DNA from: a virus
Direction: 5' to 3' (one strand)
Virus record (IMG/VR): IMGVR_UViG_3300043399_000575
Coordinates: 1 to 37,032 of that record
DNA length: 37,032 nt
In this document: one piece after another, positions 1 through 5,953 of the stretch
Layout: each line of letters opens with the position of its first letter
Position numbering within the stretch: the stretch's first letter is position 1
Position numbers and translations under genes: made by a program
The notes under the pieces: generated by a model
Told to the model about the DNA's origin: nothing
Database searches by the model: none
Seen by the model: only the letters and a program-made list of their open reading frames with translations

Positions 1-340
1 CAGCCCCGGAGGCTCGTCTGCCTACGGCGGACCGGGCGGCGGCGCAGGCGGATCCATCGATGCGTCGAACGTCATCACCGCCCCGGGCGCAGGGGGAAGC
101 GCGGCTGGGGATAACGGCGGTGGCGGCGCTGCTGGGTCATCTGGCTCGCTTCCCGGGGTCGCCGGGTCTGAGCGGCGCGGAGGAGGTGGCGGCTATCCCA
201 GTGCCACCGTTGGCGGCGGTGCGGGCGGCGCTGGCGGCGCAAAGGGCGGCGGCGGCGGCGGCGGCGGGGCCAACGTCACGGGCACTTCCGGTGGTGGCGG
301 TGCCGGTGGTGATGGAATGGTGATCGTCTACTCTTGGTGA
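1..340 (+). CDS. Glycine-rich tail fibre/adhesin, C-terminal part (continues from 35835)
   Basis: The reading frame from base 2 has no start here and ends at TGA 338-340. Bases 1-126 equal 36902-37027, and joining there gives one 1407-nt frame (468 codons plus stop), so this is the 3' end of the gene starting at 35835. The segment is dominated by Gly with Ala and Ser and closes with the hydrophobic strand GMVIVYSW, the usual ending of phage glycine-rich domain proteins. Such proteins form polyglycine-helix or beta-rich distal fibre tips that contact host receptors (family knowledge). The next gene overlaps the stop. The split is an artefact of where the circular map was opened, not a broken gene. 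Confidence 0.85.
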   Translation, partial: SPGGSSAYGGPGGGAGGSIDASNVITAPGAGGSAAGDNGGGGAAGSSGSLPGVAGSERRGGGGGYPSATVGGGAGGAGGAKGGGGGGGGANVTGTSGGGGAGGDGMVIVYSW

Positions 341-777
341 TGAAAATGCGATACGCAATCCTCGACGGCAACGTCGTTTCCAACGTGGCGGTCTCGAACG
401 CCGCGCTGGCGGACAACTGGCTCCGCTCCGATGACGCGCAGATCGGCTGGCTGTTCGACGGCGAGGCGTTCAGCCCTCCCCCGCCGCCGGTCAAGACGCC
501 CGAGCAGATCCGCGACGAGATCACCACAGCGGTGCAGGCGCGGCTCGACACCTTCGCACGGACGCGAGGCTATGACGACATCGTTTCCGCCTGTTCGTAT
601 GCGACGTCGAGTCATCCGCGGTACGGGCCGGAGGGTCGCTACTGCGTCTCCGCTCGCGAAGAGACATGGGACGCGATGTTCGCGATCGAGGCGCAGGTTC
701 TCGCTGGCGTTCGTCCGCTACCCGCCGGGTATGCCGAGATCGAGCCCGAGCTTCCGCCGCTCGTCTGGCCGGGTTGA
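340..777 (+). CDS. Phage tail fibre-associated protein (DUF4376-like)
   Basis: A 145-residue protein. The N terminus has the pattern RYAILDGNVVSNV followed by a proline run (about residues 45-52), seen in small proteins encoded just after phage fibre genes. The C-terminal half contains the segments GYDDIVSACSYATS and EETWDAMFAIEAQV, which resemble the DUF4376 module of fibre or fibre-assembly proteins. ATG 340 overlaps the upstream stop; an in-frame ATG at 346 is equally possible and gives the start MRYAILDG. It probably helps fold or attach the glycine-rich fibre. A shorter relative of its N terminus lies at 16503-16793 beside the other adhesin genes. The family assignment is by motif resemblance only. 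Confidence 0.7.
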   Translation: MKMRYAILDGNVVSNVAVSNAALADNWLRSDDAQIGWLFDGEAFSPPPPPVKTPEQIRDEITTAVQARLDTFARTRGYDDIVSACSYATSSHPRYGPEGRYCVSAREETWDAMFAIEAQVLAGVRPLPAGYAEIEPELPPLVWPG

Positions 778-783
778 AGGTGG

Positions 784-812
784 TTGGCGACTCTTTCCGA
801 TTCGGTCAAAAT
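784..812 (+). promoter_or_regulatory. Possible promoter ahead of the lysis genes
   Basis: TTGGCG at 784-789 and CAAAAT at 807-812 are separated by 17 bases in the only sizeable non-coding gap of the late rightward unit (778-908). The -10 hexamer matches four of six sigma-70 consensus positions and the -35 shares TTG. It could add to lysis-gene transcription. Weak prediction. Confidence 0.3.
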
Positions 813-830
813 CGTGACCTGTTGGGTAGC

Positions 831-844
831 CGATCGAGGCTCGC
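831..844 (+). repeat. Direct repeat copy 1 upstream of holin
   Basis: The 14-base sequence CGATCGAGGCTCGC occurs here and again at 892-905, 61 bases apart, in the leader of the holin gene. Function unknown; it may be a protein-binding site or a duplication remnant. Confidence 0.6.
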
Positions 845-876
845 TCCGAACGTCCAGAGAGAAGAGGTGAACAAAC

Positions 877-912
877 ATGGCGAACTGGCGACGATCGAGG
901 CTCGCGGAATGA
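877..912 (+). CDS. Possible 11-codon leader peptide coupled to holin
   Basis: ATG at 877 is preceded by a purine-rich AGAGAAGAGGTG stretch, a better ribosome-binding site than the holin start at 909 has. The frame encodes MANWRRSRLAE and stops at TGA 910-912, which overlaps the holin ATG (ATGA). This arrangement would allow translational coupling of holin to the short leader. Alternatively GTG 867, in frame with holin, is the true holin start and this mini-frame is incidental. Confidence 0.3.
   Translation: MANWRRSRLAE
892..905 (+). repeat. Direct repeat copy 2 upstream of holin
   Basis: Second copy of CGATCGAGGCTCGC, ending four bases before the holin ATG at 909. It overlaps the mini-frame 877-912, so pairing or protein binding here could affect holin translation; that is inference. 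Confidence 0.6.
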
Positions 913-1130
913 GCGGGGCGCATCATGCGACGGAAAGCGGGGCCGCGATTGCGGCGAAGGTTGCTCCACCTCTCTCGGTCTCGATCGCGACCGTTTACGG
1001 AGTCTCGGTCTCGGAGATCCTTCTCTGGGCGACTCTGCTTTACACGCTGATGATGATCGGGCACAAGGCGTGGCAGATCTACCGGGACGTCTCGCGGGCT
1101 CGCCGCGTCGCGGTTCCGGCGGACGACTGA
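909..1130 (+). CDS. Holin
   Basis: A 73-residue protein. A polar, Ala-rich N terminus is followed by AAKVAPPLSV (about residues 15-24), a Pro-containing loop and a hydrophobic segment at about 36-54 (ILLWATLLYTLMMIG), with a basic tail (RDVSRARR). This resembles the T7 gp17.5-like small holin family found next to lysozyme genes in proteobacterial phages. Holins accumulate in the inner membrane and set the time of lysis. ATG 909 overlaps a mini-frame stop; GTG 867 would add 14 residues and has its own purine-rich upstream sequence, so the start is uncertain. The lysozyme gene follows at once. Its short length, single clear membrane segment and position support the call. Confidence 0.75.
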   Translation: MSGAHHATESGAAIAAKVAPPLSVSIATVYGVSVSEILLWATLLYTLMMIGHKAWQIYRDVSRARRVAVPADD

Positions 1131-1131
1131 A

Positions 1132-1638
1132 GTGCTCTGGCGCGGCCAGCCTATCGGGACGCAGACCCGGATCGCGCTCGCGTCGCTCTCGATTTCCGGG
1201 GCGGCGCTCGTCGGGATGGCGGTTCACGAGGGGTATCGGGGTGAGGCGTACCACGCGACCGAGGACGAGCGGGCGCGGGGGATCTCGACGATCGGCTTCG
1301 GAACGACCGAGGGCGTCCGGCCGGGCGATCGGACGACGCCGGAGCGGGCGCTCGTCCGGCTCCTCGAAGACGCGACCCGCTTCGAGCGTCACCTGAAGGA
1401 GTGCATCGGCGACGTCCCGATGTTCCCGCACGAGTGGGACGCGATCGTCTCGTGGGCGTACAACGTCGGGCCGGGCGCGGCTTGCGGCTCGACGCTCGTC
1501 CGGAAGCTGAAGGCGGGCGACTACGCCGGAGCCTGTCGCGAACTCTTGCGATGGGACAAGCAGAGCGGCCGGACCCTCCCGGGACTGACGAAGCGGCGAC
1601 AGGACGAGTTCCGGCGCTGCGTCGGCGAGGCGGGATGA
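1132..1638 (+). CDS. Endolysin, lambdoid-type lysozyme (GH24) with SAR-like N terminus
   Basis: A 168-residue muramidase, starting at GTG 1132. Residues about 14-31 (IALASLSISGAALVGMAV) form a weakly hydrophobic, Ala/Ser/Gly-rich segment typical of signal-anchor-release endolysins, which are exported by Sec and later leave the membrane. The catalytic region follows: HEGYRGEAY with Glu33, a TED group with Asp45 as the probable second acid, and STIGFGTTEGV with Thr53. AYNVGPGAACGSTLVRKLKAGDYAGAC matches the C-terminal lobe of the family. It cleaves the glycan strands of peptidoglycan. The gene lies one base after the holin and overlaps Rz by four bases. The aspartate lies in a longer loop than in T4 lysozyme, as in many phage relatives. 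Confidence 0.9.
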   Translation: MLWRGQPIGTQTRIALASLSISGAALVGMAVHEGYRGEAYHATEDERARGISTIGFGTTEGVRPGDRTTPERALVRLLEDATRFERHLKECIGDVPMFPHEWDAIVSWAYNVGPGAACGSTLVRKLKAGDYAGACRELLRWDKQSGRTLPGLTKRRQDEFRRCVGEAG

Positions 1639-1982
1639 TCGGCTTCCCCTACAAGCTCGCGGCGATCGGCGCGATCGCGCTCGTCCTGATCGGTATCGTC
1701 GGCGTCTTGAGGTATCAGGTCGCGGTCGCTCGAGCGGACGCGGCGGGAGCCCGGCAGGAGGCGGCGGCGTTCCGGGCGGCGATCGAGGCGCAGAACGCGG
1801 AGGTCGAACGCTGGCGGCGGTCGGCCGAAGAACGGGCAAAACGCGCCGAGGAGGCGCGGAAAGAGGCGCGGACGTATCGGCGCAAGGCGGAGGACTCCGC
1901 GGCGCGTCTCCGCACGTTCTCGCAGGTCGGAGGGATGGAGGAATGCGATGCGCTCCGCGCTCTCGTTGATCTTGCTCGCTAG
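1635..1982 (+). CDS. Rz: Inner-membrane spanin (Rz-like)
   Basis: A 115-residue protein. Residues about 5-25 (PYKLAAIGAIALVLIGIVGVL) form one N-terminal membrane anchor; the rest is a charged Ala/Glu/Arg-rich helix (about 30-95) expected to be a periplasmic coiled coil. This is the standard plan of i-spanins, which join an outer-membrane lipoprotein to fuse the two membranes in the last step of lysis of Gram-negative hosts. ATG 1635 overlaps the lysozyme stop (ATGA). The o-spanin gene starts inside its 3' end in another frame. Sequence is not conserved enough to name a closer family; size, topology and position carry the call. Confidence 0.85.
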   Translation: MIGFPYKLAAIGAIALVLIGIVGVLRYQVAVARADAAGARQEAAAFRAAIEAQNAEVERWRRSAEERAKRAEEARKEARTYRRKAEDSAARLRTFSQVGGMEECDALRALVDLAR

Positions 1983-2259
1983 TCTCGCTGGGTGCGCGAC
2001 GACGCCGACGACGGTCAGCGTCCCGGTGCCGGTCCCGTGCGTGTCGGAGCGCCCGGCGCGGCCGGAGACCTGCGTCCTGGCGGACGGATCCCGGGTCGAG
2101 TGGCTCCGCTGCGCTCTGATCGAGCGCGAGACCCTCCGGGGGTACGTCGCCGAACTCGAGGCGGTTCTCGCGGCTTGCGTCGAAGCCCGGCCGGAGTCGG
2201 GGATCCGCCCGCCAGCCGGAGCCCTGCTTCCCTCCTCCCTGCGGAGACTCCGGATATGA
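1948..2259 (+). CDS. Rz1: Outer-membrane spanin lipoprotein (Rz1-like)
   Basis: A 103-residue lipoprotein. The N terminus MRSALSLILLASLAGCATT has a lipobox LAGC with the lipidated Cys16. After cleavage a Thr/Val/Pro stretch follows (TPTTVSVPVPVPC). It should sit on the inner leaflet of the outer membrane and bind the Rz C terminus. The gene overlaps Rz by 35 bases in a different frame, the typical overlapped Rz/Rz1 design. It is the last rightward gene before the convergent junction with the early-left operon. It is longer than lambda Rz1 and less proline-rich, with extra cysteines in the mature part (Cys32, Cys42, Cys55, Cys79). Confidence 0.85.
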   Translation: MRSALSLILLASLAGCATTPTTVSVPVPVPCVSERPARPETCVLADGSRVEWLRCALIERETLRGYVAELEAVLAACVEARPESGIRPPAGALLPSSLRRLRI

Positions 2260-2264
2260 AGCGG

Positions 2265-2335
2265 TCCGGTGGCCGAGGGCTCTTTTGTAAGGCGCGGATG
2301 CCGGGGCTCTCACCTCCCGGCACCCGCAGACCGGA
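2265..2335. terminator. Nested inverted repeat between convergent operons, possible bidirectional terminator
   Basis: The 120-base gap between the last rightward lysis gene (stop 2259) and the last leftward gene (stop 2380) holds a perfect 7-bp stem, TGCCGGG 2299-2305 with CCCGGCA 2316-2322, enclosed by an outer 6-bp pair, TCCGGT 2265-2270 with ACCGGA 2330-2335. No long T run follows on either strand. Position between converging genes suggests termination; structure alone does not prove it. Confidence 0.4.
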
Positions 2336-2379
2336 GGGCAGAAGCCGACCGACCCGGAAAGTCGTTGTAAATTGTACCG

Positions 2380-2568
2380 TCAGAGTCGCCGCTTGATCTC
2401 CTCCGGGACGACCGGGAGCGGGCACCACGCGAGACACCACGGATCCCAATGCCCGATGATGCAGACGCCTCCCGGCGTGAGGAGCAGGATCTTCGCTGAC
2501 CTGGGCGGCGGGTGCTCCTTCGGGTCGAGGAAGACTCCGCCGGGCGCGGAGACGTAGTCGCGCTTCAC
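2380..2568 (-). CDS. Hypothetical protein, last gene of early-left operon
   Basis: A 62-residue protein of unknown function starting at GTG 2568, which overlaps the upstream gene stop (GTGA). Residues about 27-60 (ILLLTPGGVCIIGHWDPWC then AWCPLPVVPEEI) resemble the recurrent phage pattern of a short beta hairpin followed by a GxW and WxPLP motif, as in DUF551-type proteins. It has Cys36, Cys45 and Cys49. No enzyme motif is visible. Being last before the convergent junction, it should be the most distal product of the leftward transcript. Confidence 0.6.
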   Translation of the reverse strand: MKRDYVSAPGGVFLDPKEHPPPRSAKILLLTPGGVCIIGHWDPWCLAWCPLPVVPEEIKRRL

Positions 2569-2822
2569 TCGATCGTCTCCTTCCCGCGCATCCTCGCGCC
2601 GATCTCCTCGGCGAACGCGGCCTGTCGCAGCTTCCCGGATCCGGTCTCGGCGAAGACGCGGGCGGCGATCGCGGCGAAGGTCTCGACGGTCGCGACGGCA
2701 ACGACGACCTCATTCGGGAGCGGCTCGGTGCGGTTGCAAGTCAACTCCTCGCGGATCGTCAGGATCGCGTCGGCGACCGGGTTCATGATGGCGGAGAGTT
2801 CGTCCTTCGTCGGTTGGCTCAT
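2565..2822 (-). CDS. Hypothetical protein
   Basis: An 85-residue protein starting MSQPTKDELSAIM. The start at 2822 was chosen because GAGGAG lies 11 bases upstream and the ATG overlaps the stop of the preceding gene (ATGA); the open frame extends farther upstream without similar support. The sequence looks mostly helical, with an Ala/Val-rich middle (about residues 36-55, VVVAVATVETFAAIAARVFAE). No membrane segment, metal site or known domain is evident. Part of a run of overlapped small genes of unknown function in the distal early-left operon. Confidence 0.65.
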   Translation of the reverse strand: MSQPTKDELSAIMNPVADAILTIREELTCNRTEPLPNEVVVAVATVETFAAIAARVFAETGSGKLRQAAFAEEIGARMRGKETIE

Positions 2823-3082
2823 GCGTTGCGCTCCTCTGCCGCCCACCTACTGACGATCTCGGCGCACTCCTCGACGAAGATCTCTGCGTTACGTCGCGCC
2901 TCGGACTGCGTTGCGAACCTGCGCCCGTACCGAGTCGTGCCAACCATGCAGCCGTAAACGGTTCCGATCCAGCCGCGCACGAGCTTTCCGTCGATCACCT
3001 GATTGCCTTCCGTGACGCCAATGTCGTCAGGGAGCGCCATCGCGTAGGCGTTGATCTTCTGCCGCATCTGATCGCGGTTCAT
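2819..3082 (-). CDS. Hypothetical protein
   Basis: An 87-residue protein starting MNRDQMRQKINAYAMAL. The start at 3082 has AAGGAGAAG upstream and overlaps the stop of the preceding gene (ATGA). The middle has small-residue and aromatic segments (KLVRGWIGTVYGCMVGTTRYG), and the C-terminal half is an acidic helix (RRNAEIFVEECAEIVSRWAAEE). I do not recognise the family. It is cotranscribed with its neighbours and overlaps both. Confidence 0.65.
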   Translation of the reverse strand: MNRDQMRQKINAYAMALPDDIGVTEGNQVIDGKLVRGWIGTVYGCMVGTTRYGRRFATQSEARRNAEIFVEECAEIVSRWAAEERNA

Positions 3083-3435
3083 GCGTTCTTCTCCTTCAGC
3101 GCGGCTTCGATGGCGCGAGCTTTCCTGATGTCGAACGGCAGCCGCTCGTAGACTGACTCGATGGCCTTGATCCGTTCCTCCTCCGTCAACCCCACCCACT
3201 CGCGGCGGGGTGGGTGGGTGTAGAGCGGTACCGGACGCGGGTCATCGGCAGGCTTCGCAAACGACAGAAGGTCCGACCCGTCGTCGCTCATCGACATCCA
3301 CGCCACCGGCTCGGCTTCCTGCTCGGCCAGCGCATCCTCCAGCGCCATCATCAGACTCACCATCCGCACGCTGCCGTGGTCGGCGTGCCACTCGTCGACG
3401 ACGTCCTGCGCGGACTTCCTCAGTCGCTCGCTCAT
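3079..3435 (-). CDS. Conserved phage hypothetical protein with PVPLYTHPPR motif
   Basis: A 118-residue protein. An N-terminal helix (about 1-38) is followed by the module EPVAWMSMSDDGSDLL, then PRPVPLYTHPPRREWVGLTEEE (about 42-87). This PV-W ... PLYT-PP ... WxGLTxEE pattern recurs in many small early proteins of proteobacterial phages, where it joins variable partners; its role is unknown. The C-terminal 30 residues are helical. The ATG overlaps the upstream stop (ATGA), and the product sits within the distal left operon. Confidence 0.7.
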   Translation of the reverse strand: MSERLRKSAQDVVDEWHADHGSVRMVSLMMALEDALAEQEAEPVAWMSMSDDGSDLLSFAKPADDPRPVPLYTHPPRREWVGLTEEERIKAIESVYERLPFDIRKARAIEAALKEKNA

Positions 3436-3713
3436 GTCGTCGTCTCCTTTGGCCCCAGCACAATCGTCTGCGCCGTCCCGCCGCCGCGATTGGCTTCGCG
3501 CATCGCCCGCGCCAGCCGATCCGCCGCCGCGTCGATCGCGCCGAGCGCGTAGTCGTACTCGTCGATCTGGTAGCCCGCCGCCTCATCGACGATCGCGCCC
3601 GTGCTGTTCGTGTTCGCGTCAATGAGCGCCGTCCTGTCGCTGTCGATCACGCTGCGTGCGCTCGCCATCGCGTCGAGCGCCTGGCGGATCGCTTCTTTCT
3701 GATCGTCGGTCAT
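3432..3713 (-). CDS. Hypothetical protein
   Basis: A 93-residue acidic protein predicted to be largely alpha-helical: residues 1-25 (TDDQKEAIRQALDAMASARSVI) and 48-75 (DEYDYALGAIDAAADRLARAMRE) look amphipathic, joined by a Ser/Thr/Asn-rich link. No known domain recognised. Its ATG lies within a 13-base junction sequence shared with three other gene boundaries in this genome, where the upstream gene ends in Val-Thr-Ala. Confidence 0.65.
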   Translation of the reverse strand: MTDDQKEAIRQALDAMASARSVIDSDRTALIDANTNSTGAIVDEAAGYQIDEYDYALGAIDAAADRLARAMREANRGGGTAQTIVLGPKETTT

Positions 3714-4000
3714 GCCGTCACCATCAATTCAAGCTGCTCTCCCGCGGCGACGTACCAGGCGCGCGGCCAGATCACAGTCACCGACGGGTCGTCGATCGCC
3801 TGCAGGCGCGCATACGGCCCGGTCGCGCTCTGATCCGGTTGGCCATACGAGCAGATGACGTACTCATCGACCGACAGCACGCGCATCCGGCGCCCGTATT
3901 GCCGCTCGGCAACCGTATCGCCGATGCGCAGCCCGTCCAGCGCCTTTCTGTTTCCAGGCTTCGGAAGATCCAACAGCGGCGTCGTGGTCTCACGCTTCAT
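3710..4000 (-). CDS. Hypothetical protein with small beta-barrel character
   Basis: A 96-residue protein starting MKRETTTPLLDLPKPG. The open frame is longer, but ATG 4000 fits because it overlaps the upstream stop (ATGA) and gives a compact product. Residues about 25-95 alternate hydrophobic and polar residues (LRIGDTVAERQ, MRVLSVDEYVICSY, PSVTVIWPRAWYVAAGEQLELM), as in small beta-barrel phage proteins that begin with a GDxV turn. Function unknown. Both its own start and its stop fall at copies of the recurrent junction GGTGACGGCATGA. Confidence 0.6.
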   Translation of the reverse strand: MKRETTTPLLDLPKPGNRKALDGLRIGDTVAERQYGRRMRVLSVDEYVICSYGQPDQSATGPYARLQAIDDPSVTVIWPRAWYVAAGEQLELMVTA

Positions 4001-4404
4001 GCCGTCACCGCCTTCCGCATCCACTCGCCGATGCGCTTGCGCTCCTCTGACGTCAGCACGACGGTCATCTCGCCGCGCCGGATCAACAGGTCGCCGTCGT
4101 GCCAGAGCGCCCATTCGAGCGGCGGCTCGGCGAGCGGAGTCGGTTGCGGAGTCTCGATCGGCTGCTCGGACTCCACAACGGCCTGGCGCTTCGGCTTCGG
4201 ATCGGGTTTCGCGGGCGCCCGGCCGGTCAGCCGCAGCTGATCGCCGTCGGGCTCGATCTGGCCCGTCTTGAGCATGTACGCTACGACAGACGCCGCGCCG
4301 CGCTGCTGCCGCTCGTATTCGAACTGCGCCAGCAGCTGCTCTTTCGTGCACGGGCCGCCGCGCAGCATCTCGACGATGCGTTCTTTCACGGTTCTGGTTT
4401 CCAT
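3997..4404 (-). CDS. Winged-helix DNA-binding protein
   Basis: A 135-residue protein starting METRTVKERIVEML. Residues about 5-62 look like a winged helix: helix 1 (TVKERIVEMLRG), helix 2 (CTKEQLLAQFEY), helix 3 (RGAASVVAYMLKTGQI) and a beta wing ending DQLRLTG. A Pro/Lys-rich linker (about 63-95) leads to a small C-terminal module (WALWHDGDLLIRRGEMTVVLTSEERKRIGEWM). It may regulate early transcription or modify host replication; neither is shown. The ATG shares one base with the upstream stop (TGATG). Its C terminus, RKAVTA, lies at a shared junction sequence. Confidence 0.6.
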   Translation of the reverse strand: METRTVKERIVEMLRGGPCTKEQLLAQFEYERQQRGAASVVAYMLKTGQIEPDGDQLRLTGRAPAKPDPKPKRQAVVESEQPIETPQPTPLAEPPLEWALWHDGDLLIRRGEMTVVLTSEERKRIGEWMRKAVTA

Positions 4405-4835
4405 CAGCTTTCGACTCCCATCTCTTCCATCTTGCGATCGACGTACAGCAGCGCCTCGGTGAGCCTGCGCGTGTCCAAATAGGGCAGCTGCTCGTCGCAG
4501 TAACTGACCGTCCGGCGCAGCGCCTCGAGCTCGAATCCGGTCGGCCGGTAGACGCCATGCCGCTTCTCGCGCTCGATGATCGCCAGCAAGACGTCCTTGC
4601 CGATCTCGACAGGCGCGATCGGGCGCTTTGCCTCGGCGAGCGCGCGGCTCATAAAGTTCGCCAGCGTCACGATCGTCGTCATCGCGTCCGACTGGGCCTC
4701 GCGGTCCGGCGAGTGCATCAGCGTCCCGATGTGGACGTAGCACGGCAGGATCAAGTCGCGGCGCATCTTCTCGAGCACCGGACGCGCGGCGGCCCGCGGG
4801 CGATAGGCCTTCCTCGGGGCGGCGCTACGCGGCAT
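4404..4835 (-). CDS. Conserved phage hypothetical protein
   Basis: A 143-residue, mostly helical protein. The basic N terminus (PRSAAPRKAYRPRAAARPV) precedes segments resembling an early phage family of unknown role: a region around HIGTLMHSPDREAQSDAMTTIVTLANF, a middle VEIGKDVLLAIIEREKR, and a C-terminal FELEALRRTVSYCDEQLPYLDTRRLTEALLYV. No catalytic signature is visible. Related proteins occur beside recombination and replication genes in temperate phages of Proteobacteria (my recollection of the pattern). It overlaps the end of the upstream HNH-derived gene by 11 bases. Confidence 0.6.
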   Translation of the reverse strand: MPRSAAPRKAYRPRAAARPVLEKMRRDLILPCYVHIGTLMHSPDREAQSDAMTTIVTLANFMSRALAEAKRPIAPVEIGKDVLLAIIEREKRHGVYRPTGFELEALRRTVSYCDEQLPYLDTRRLTEALLYVDRKMEEMGVES

Positions 4836-5379
4836 GGCGCACCTCGCGCGGCCGGATCCAGTACGCCGCCGGCCCGAGCGCGCGCTGCCATGCCCGCATC
4901 GCGTGGCCGACCGCGCTGGCGGTGACGCCGTATCGCTCGCCGATCACGCGATGCGAGTCGCCCGCGCAGATCATTGCCCAAACGTCGTGACGGTCGGCGA
5001 TCGACAGGCGGGCGTCCTTCACGCGGCTCAGTGCGGTCATCAGCGAGCGCTGCGAGCCGGTGACGTACGCGCCGCGCTTCGCCGATGCCGCTGCGGCTTG
5101 GCGTTTGCTGCCGACGCGAAGGTGATCCTCGGCAAGGCAGTTTTTCTGCCCGCAGGACGTCCACACGAACTGCTTGCTCGTGACTTGCCGCCCGAGTAGC
5201 TGCATCATCAGCCGGCGAGCGCTGTGCTTGCGGTACTGCCAACCGACGACCGGGTAGCCTTCGCGCGTCGTGCCGCCGGCCCAGATCCGGCAGCCGGTGT
5301 CAGGGTCGATGCGGACGTGCGTGCGCAGATGCTCGAGCACCTGGTCGGCGGTCGGCGCGCCGGGATAGTCGGTCGTCAT
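4825..5379 (-). CDS. HNH_3-type homing-endonuclease-like protein with HTH tail, catalytic His missing (left copy)
   Basis: A 184-residue protein with the architecture of HNH_3 homing endonucleases: GCRIWAGG (about 29-36), GYPVVGWQYRKHSARRL (41-57), CGQKNCLAEDHLRVGS (76-91), then a helix-turn-helix region (about 128-165, IADRHDVWAMI ... VIGERYGVTASAVGHAM). In active members the second segment has AHR and the third begins with His before the first Cys of the pair. Here those places hold Arg56 (SARR) and Trp73-Thr74, while Cys76, Cys81 and His86 are kept. It probably binds DNA through the zinc fold and HTH without cutting. A diverged paralogue lies at 9920-10450 on the other strand. Regulation or architecture is inference. 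Confidence 0.7.
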   Translation of the reverse strand: MTTDYPGAPTADQVLEHLRTHVRIDPDTGCRIWAGGTTREGYPVVGWQYRKHSARRLMMQLLGRQVTSKQFVWTSCGQKNCLAEDHLRVGSKRQAAAASAKRGAYVTGSQRSLMTALSRVKDARLSIADRHDVWAMICAGDSHRVIGERYGVTASAVGHAMRAWQRALGPAAYWIRPREVRHAA

Positions 5380-5543
5380 GCCCGCGCCTCCTGTAGAGAC
5401 TTCGCCCGCAGCCGCGCCGCCTCACGCTTCGACCGGCAGGCGCGGCAGATGGATTTGTATCGGCCGTCGAACCGATGCGGCGCCCGCTCACCGCAGGCGC
5501 AGCGGAACGGCAGGCGCGGGCCGAAGGTGTGGCGGGCGGGCAT
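5376..5543 (-). CDS. Small zinc-finger-like protein
   Basis: A 55-residue basic protein starting MPARHTFGPRLPF. It has Cys15 and Cys17 (CAC) and Cys33 and Cys36 (CRAC), a C-x-C ... C-x2-C set suited to one zinc ion, followed by an Arg/Lys/Ala-rich helix (RSKREAARLRAKSLQEARA). Such mini-proteins are common beside HNH and recombination genes and often contact nucleic acid. The start shares one base with the upstream TAA (TAATG) and the stop overlaps the ATG of the HNH-derived gene (ATGA), which supports it as a real member of the operon. Confidence 0.7.
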   Translation of the reverse strand: MPARHTFGPRLPFRCACGERAPHRFDGRYKSICRACRSKREAARLRAKSLQEARA

Positions 5544-5743
5544 TACTCGCCCTTCGCCTTCGCGCGTTGGACGTTGATGCCGTCGAGCGCCGCCTGCATC
5601 CCGTCGTTGACGTTGGCGAGATCGACGCGGTACTGATCGCGGGCCCAGTGATGCAGGGCCTGCGGGCCGTTGGCGGCTTCGACCAGGCCGACGAGCTCAC
5701 CGTCGGCGCTTTTGATCGAGTAGATGCGGGTGCTTGTGGTCAT
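5543..5743 (-). CDS. Hypothetical protein
   Basis: A 66-residue protein with a beta-strand-like start (STRIYSIKSADGELVGLVEA) followed by NGPQALHHWARDQYRVDLANV. This strand-strand-helix pattern is seen in small phage proteins of unknown function. ATG 5743 has GAGGAAA nine bases upstream. It ends in a Lys-rich tail and shares a base with the next gene start (TAATG). Confidence 0.65.
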   Translation of the reverse strand: MTTSTRIYSIKSADGELVGLVEAANGPQALHHWARDQYRVDLANVNDGMQAALDGINVQRAKAKGE

Positions 5744-5771
5744 GCTGGTTTCCTCGTTGGTGTTGGGCGGC

Positions 5772-5924
5772 CTACTCGCGCGCGGCTTTATCCCGCCATC
5801 GCCGGATGTGTGGGCACGCGCTTTCGGCCGTAATGGGCGGGCTACTCGCTGCGTCCGCGCTGCCGTGGTCCTGTGGTGCGCCTGGCAAAGTGCTGCCGTC
5901 AGGAGGCGTCAGGCCGGGACTCAT
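5772..5924 (-). CDS. Possible 50-residue protein
   Basis: The 210-base stretch between the exonuclease (stop 5954) and the gene starting at 5743 holds one leftward frame of 50 codons, starting MSPGLTPPDGSTLPG and ending CPHIRRWRDKAARE. The C terminus looks protein-like (Cys-Pro-His then a basic helix); the rest is Pro/Ser/Ala-rich and could be random. No clear ribosome-binding site. The same stretch has an imperfect duplication: on the - strand, GCGAGTAG followed by C/G and CCGCCC occurs near 5774 and near 5854. Treat as tentative. Confidence 0.35.
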   Translation of the reverse strand: MSPGLTPPDGSTLPGAPQDHGSADAASSPPITAESACPHIRRWRDKAARE

Positions 5925-5953
5925 GCGCGGCATCCGCTTTTGCCCGTGATCGG

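Noticed and set aside
718-2313. Long leftward frame opposite the lysis genes
   Set aside because: Arg/Pro-rich shadow of the high-GC + strand genes, with no domain or start support; the lysis genes on the + strand are clearly real.
2260-2340. tRNA-like segment: TTTGTAA resembling a Thr anticodon loop, with outer TCCGGT/ACCGGA pairing
   Set aside because: There is no T-loop consensus, the arms do not align in tRNA order with the candidate anticodon, and no CCA or acceptor stem of seven pairs is present. It is better read as a nested hairpin between convergent genes.
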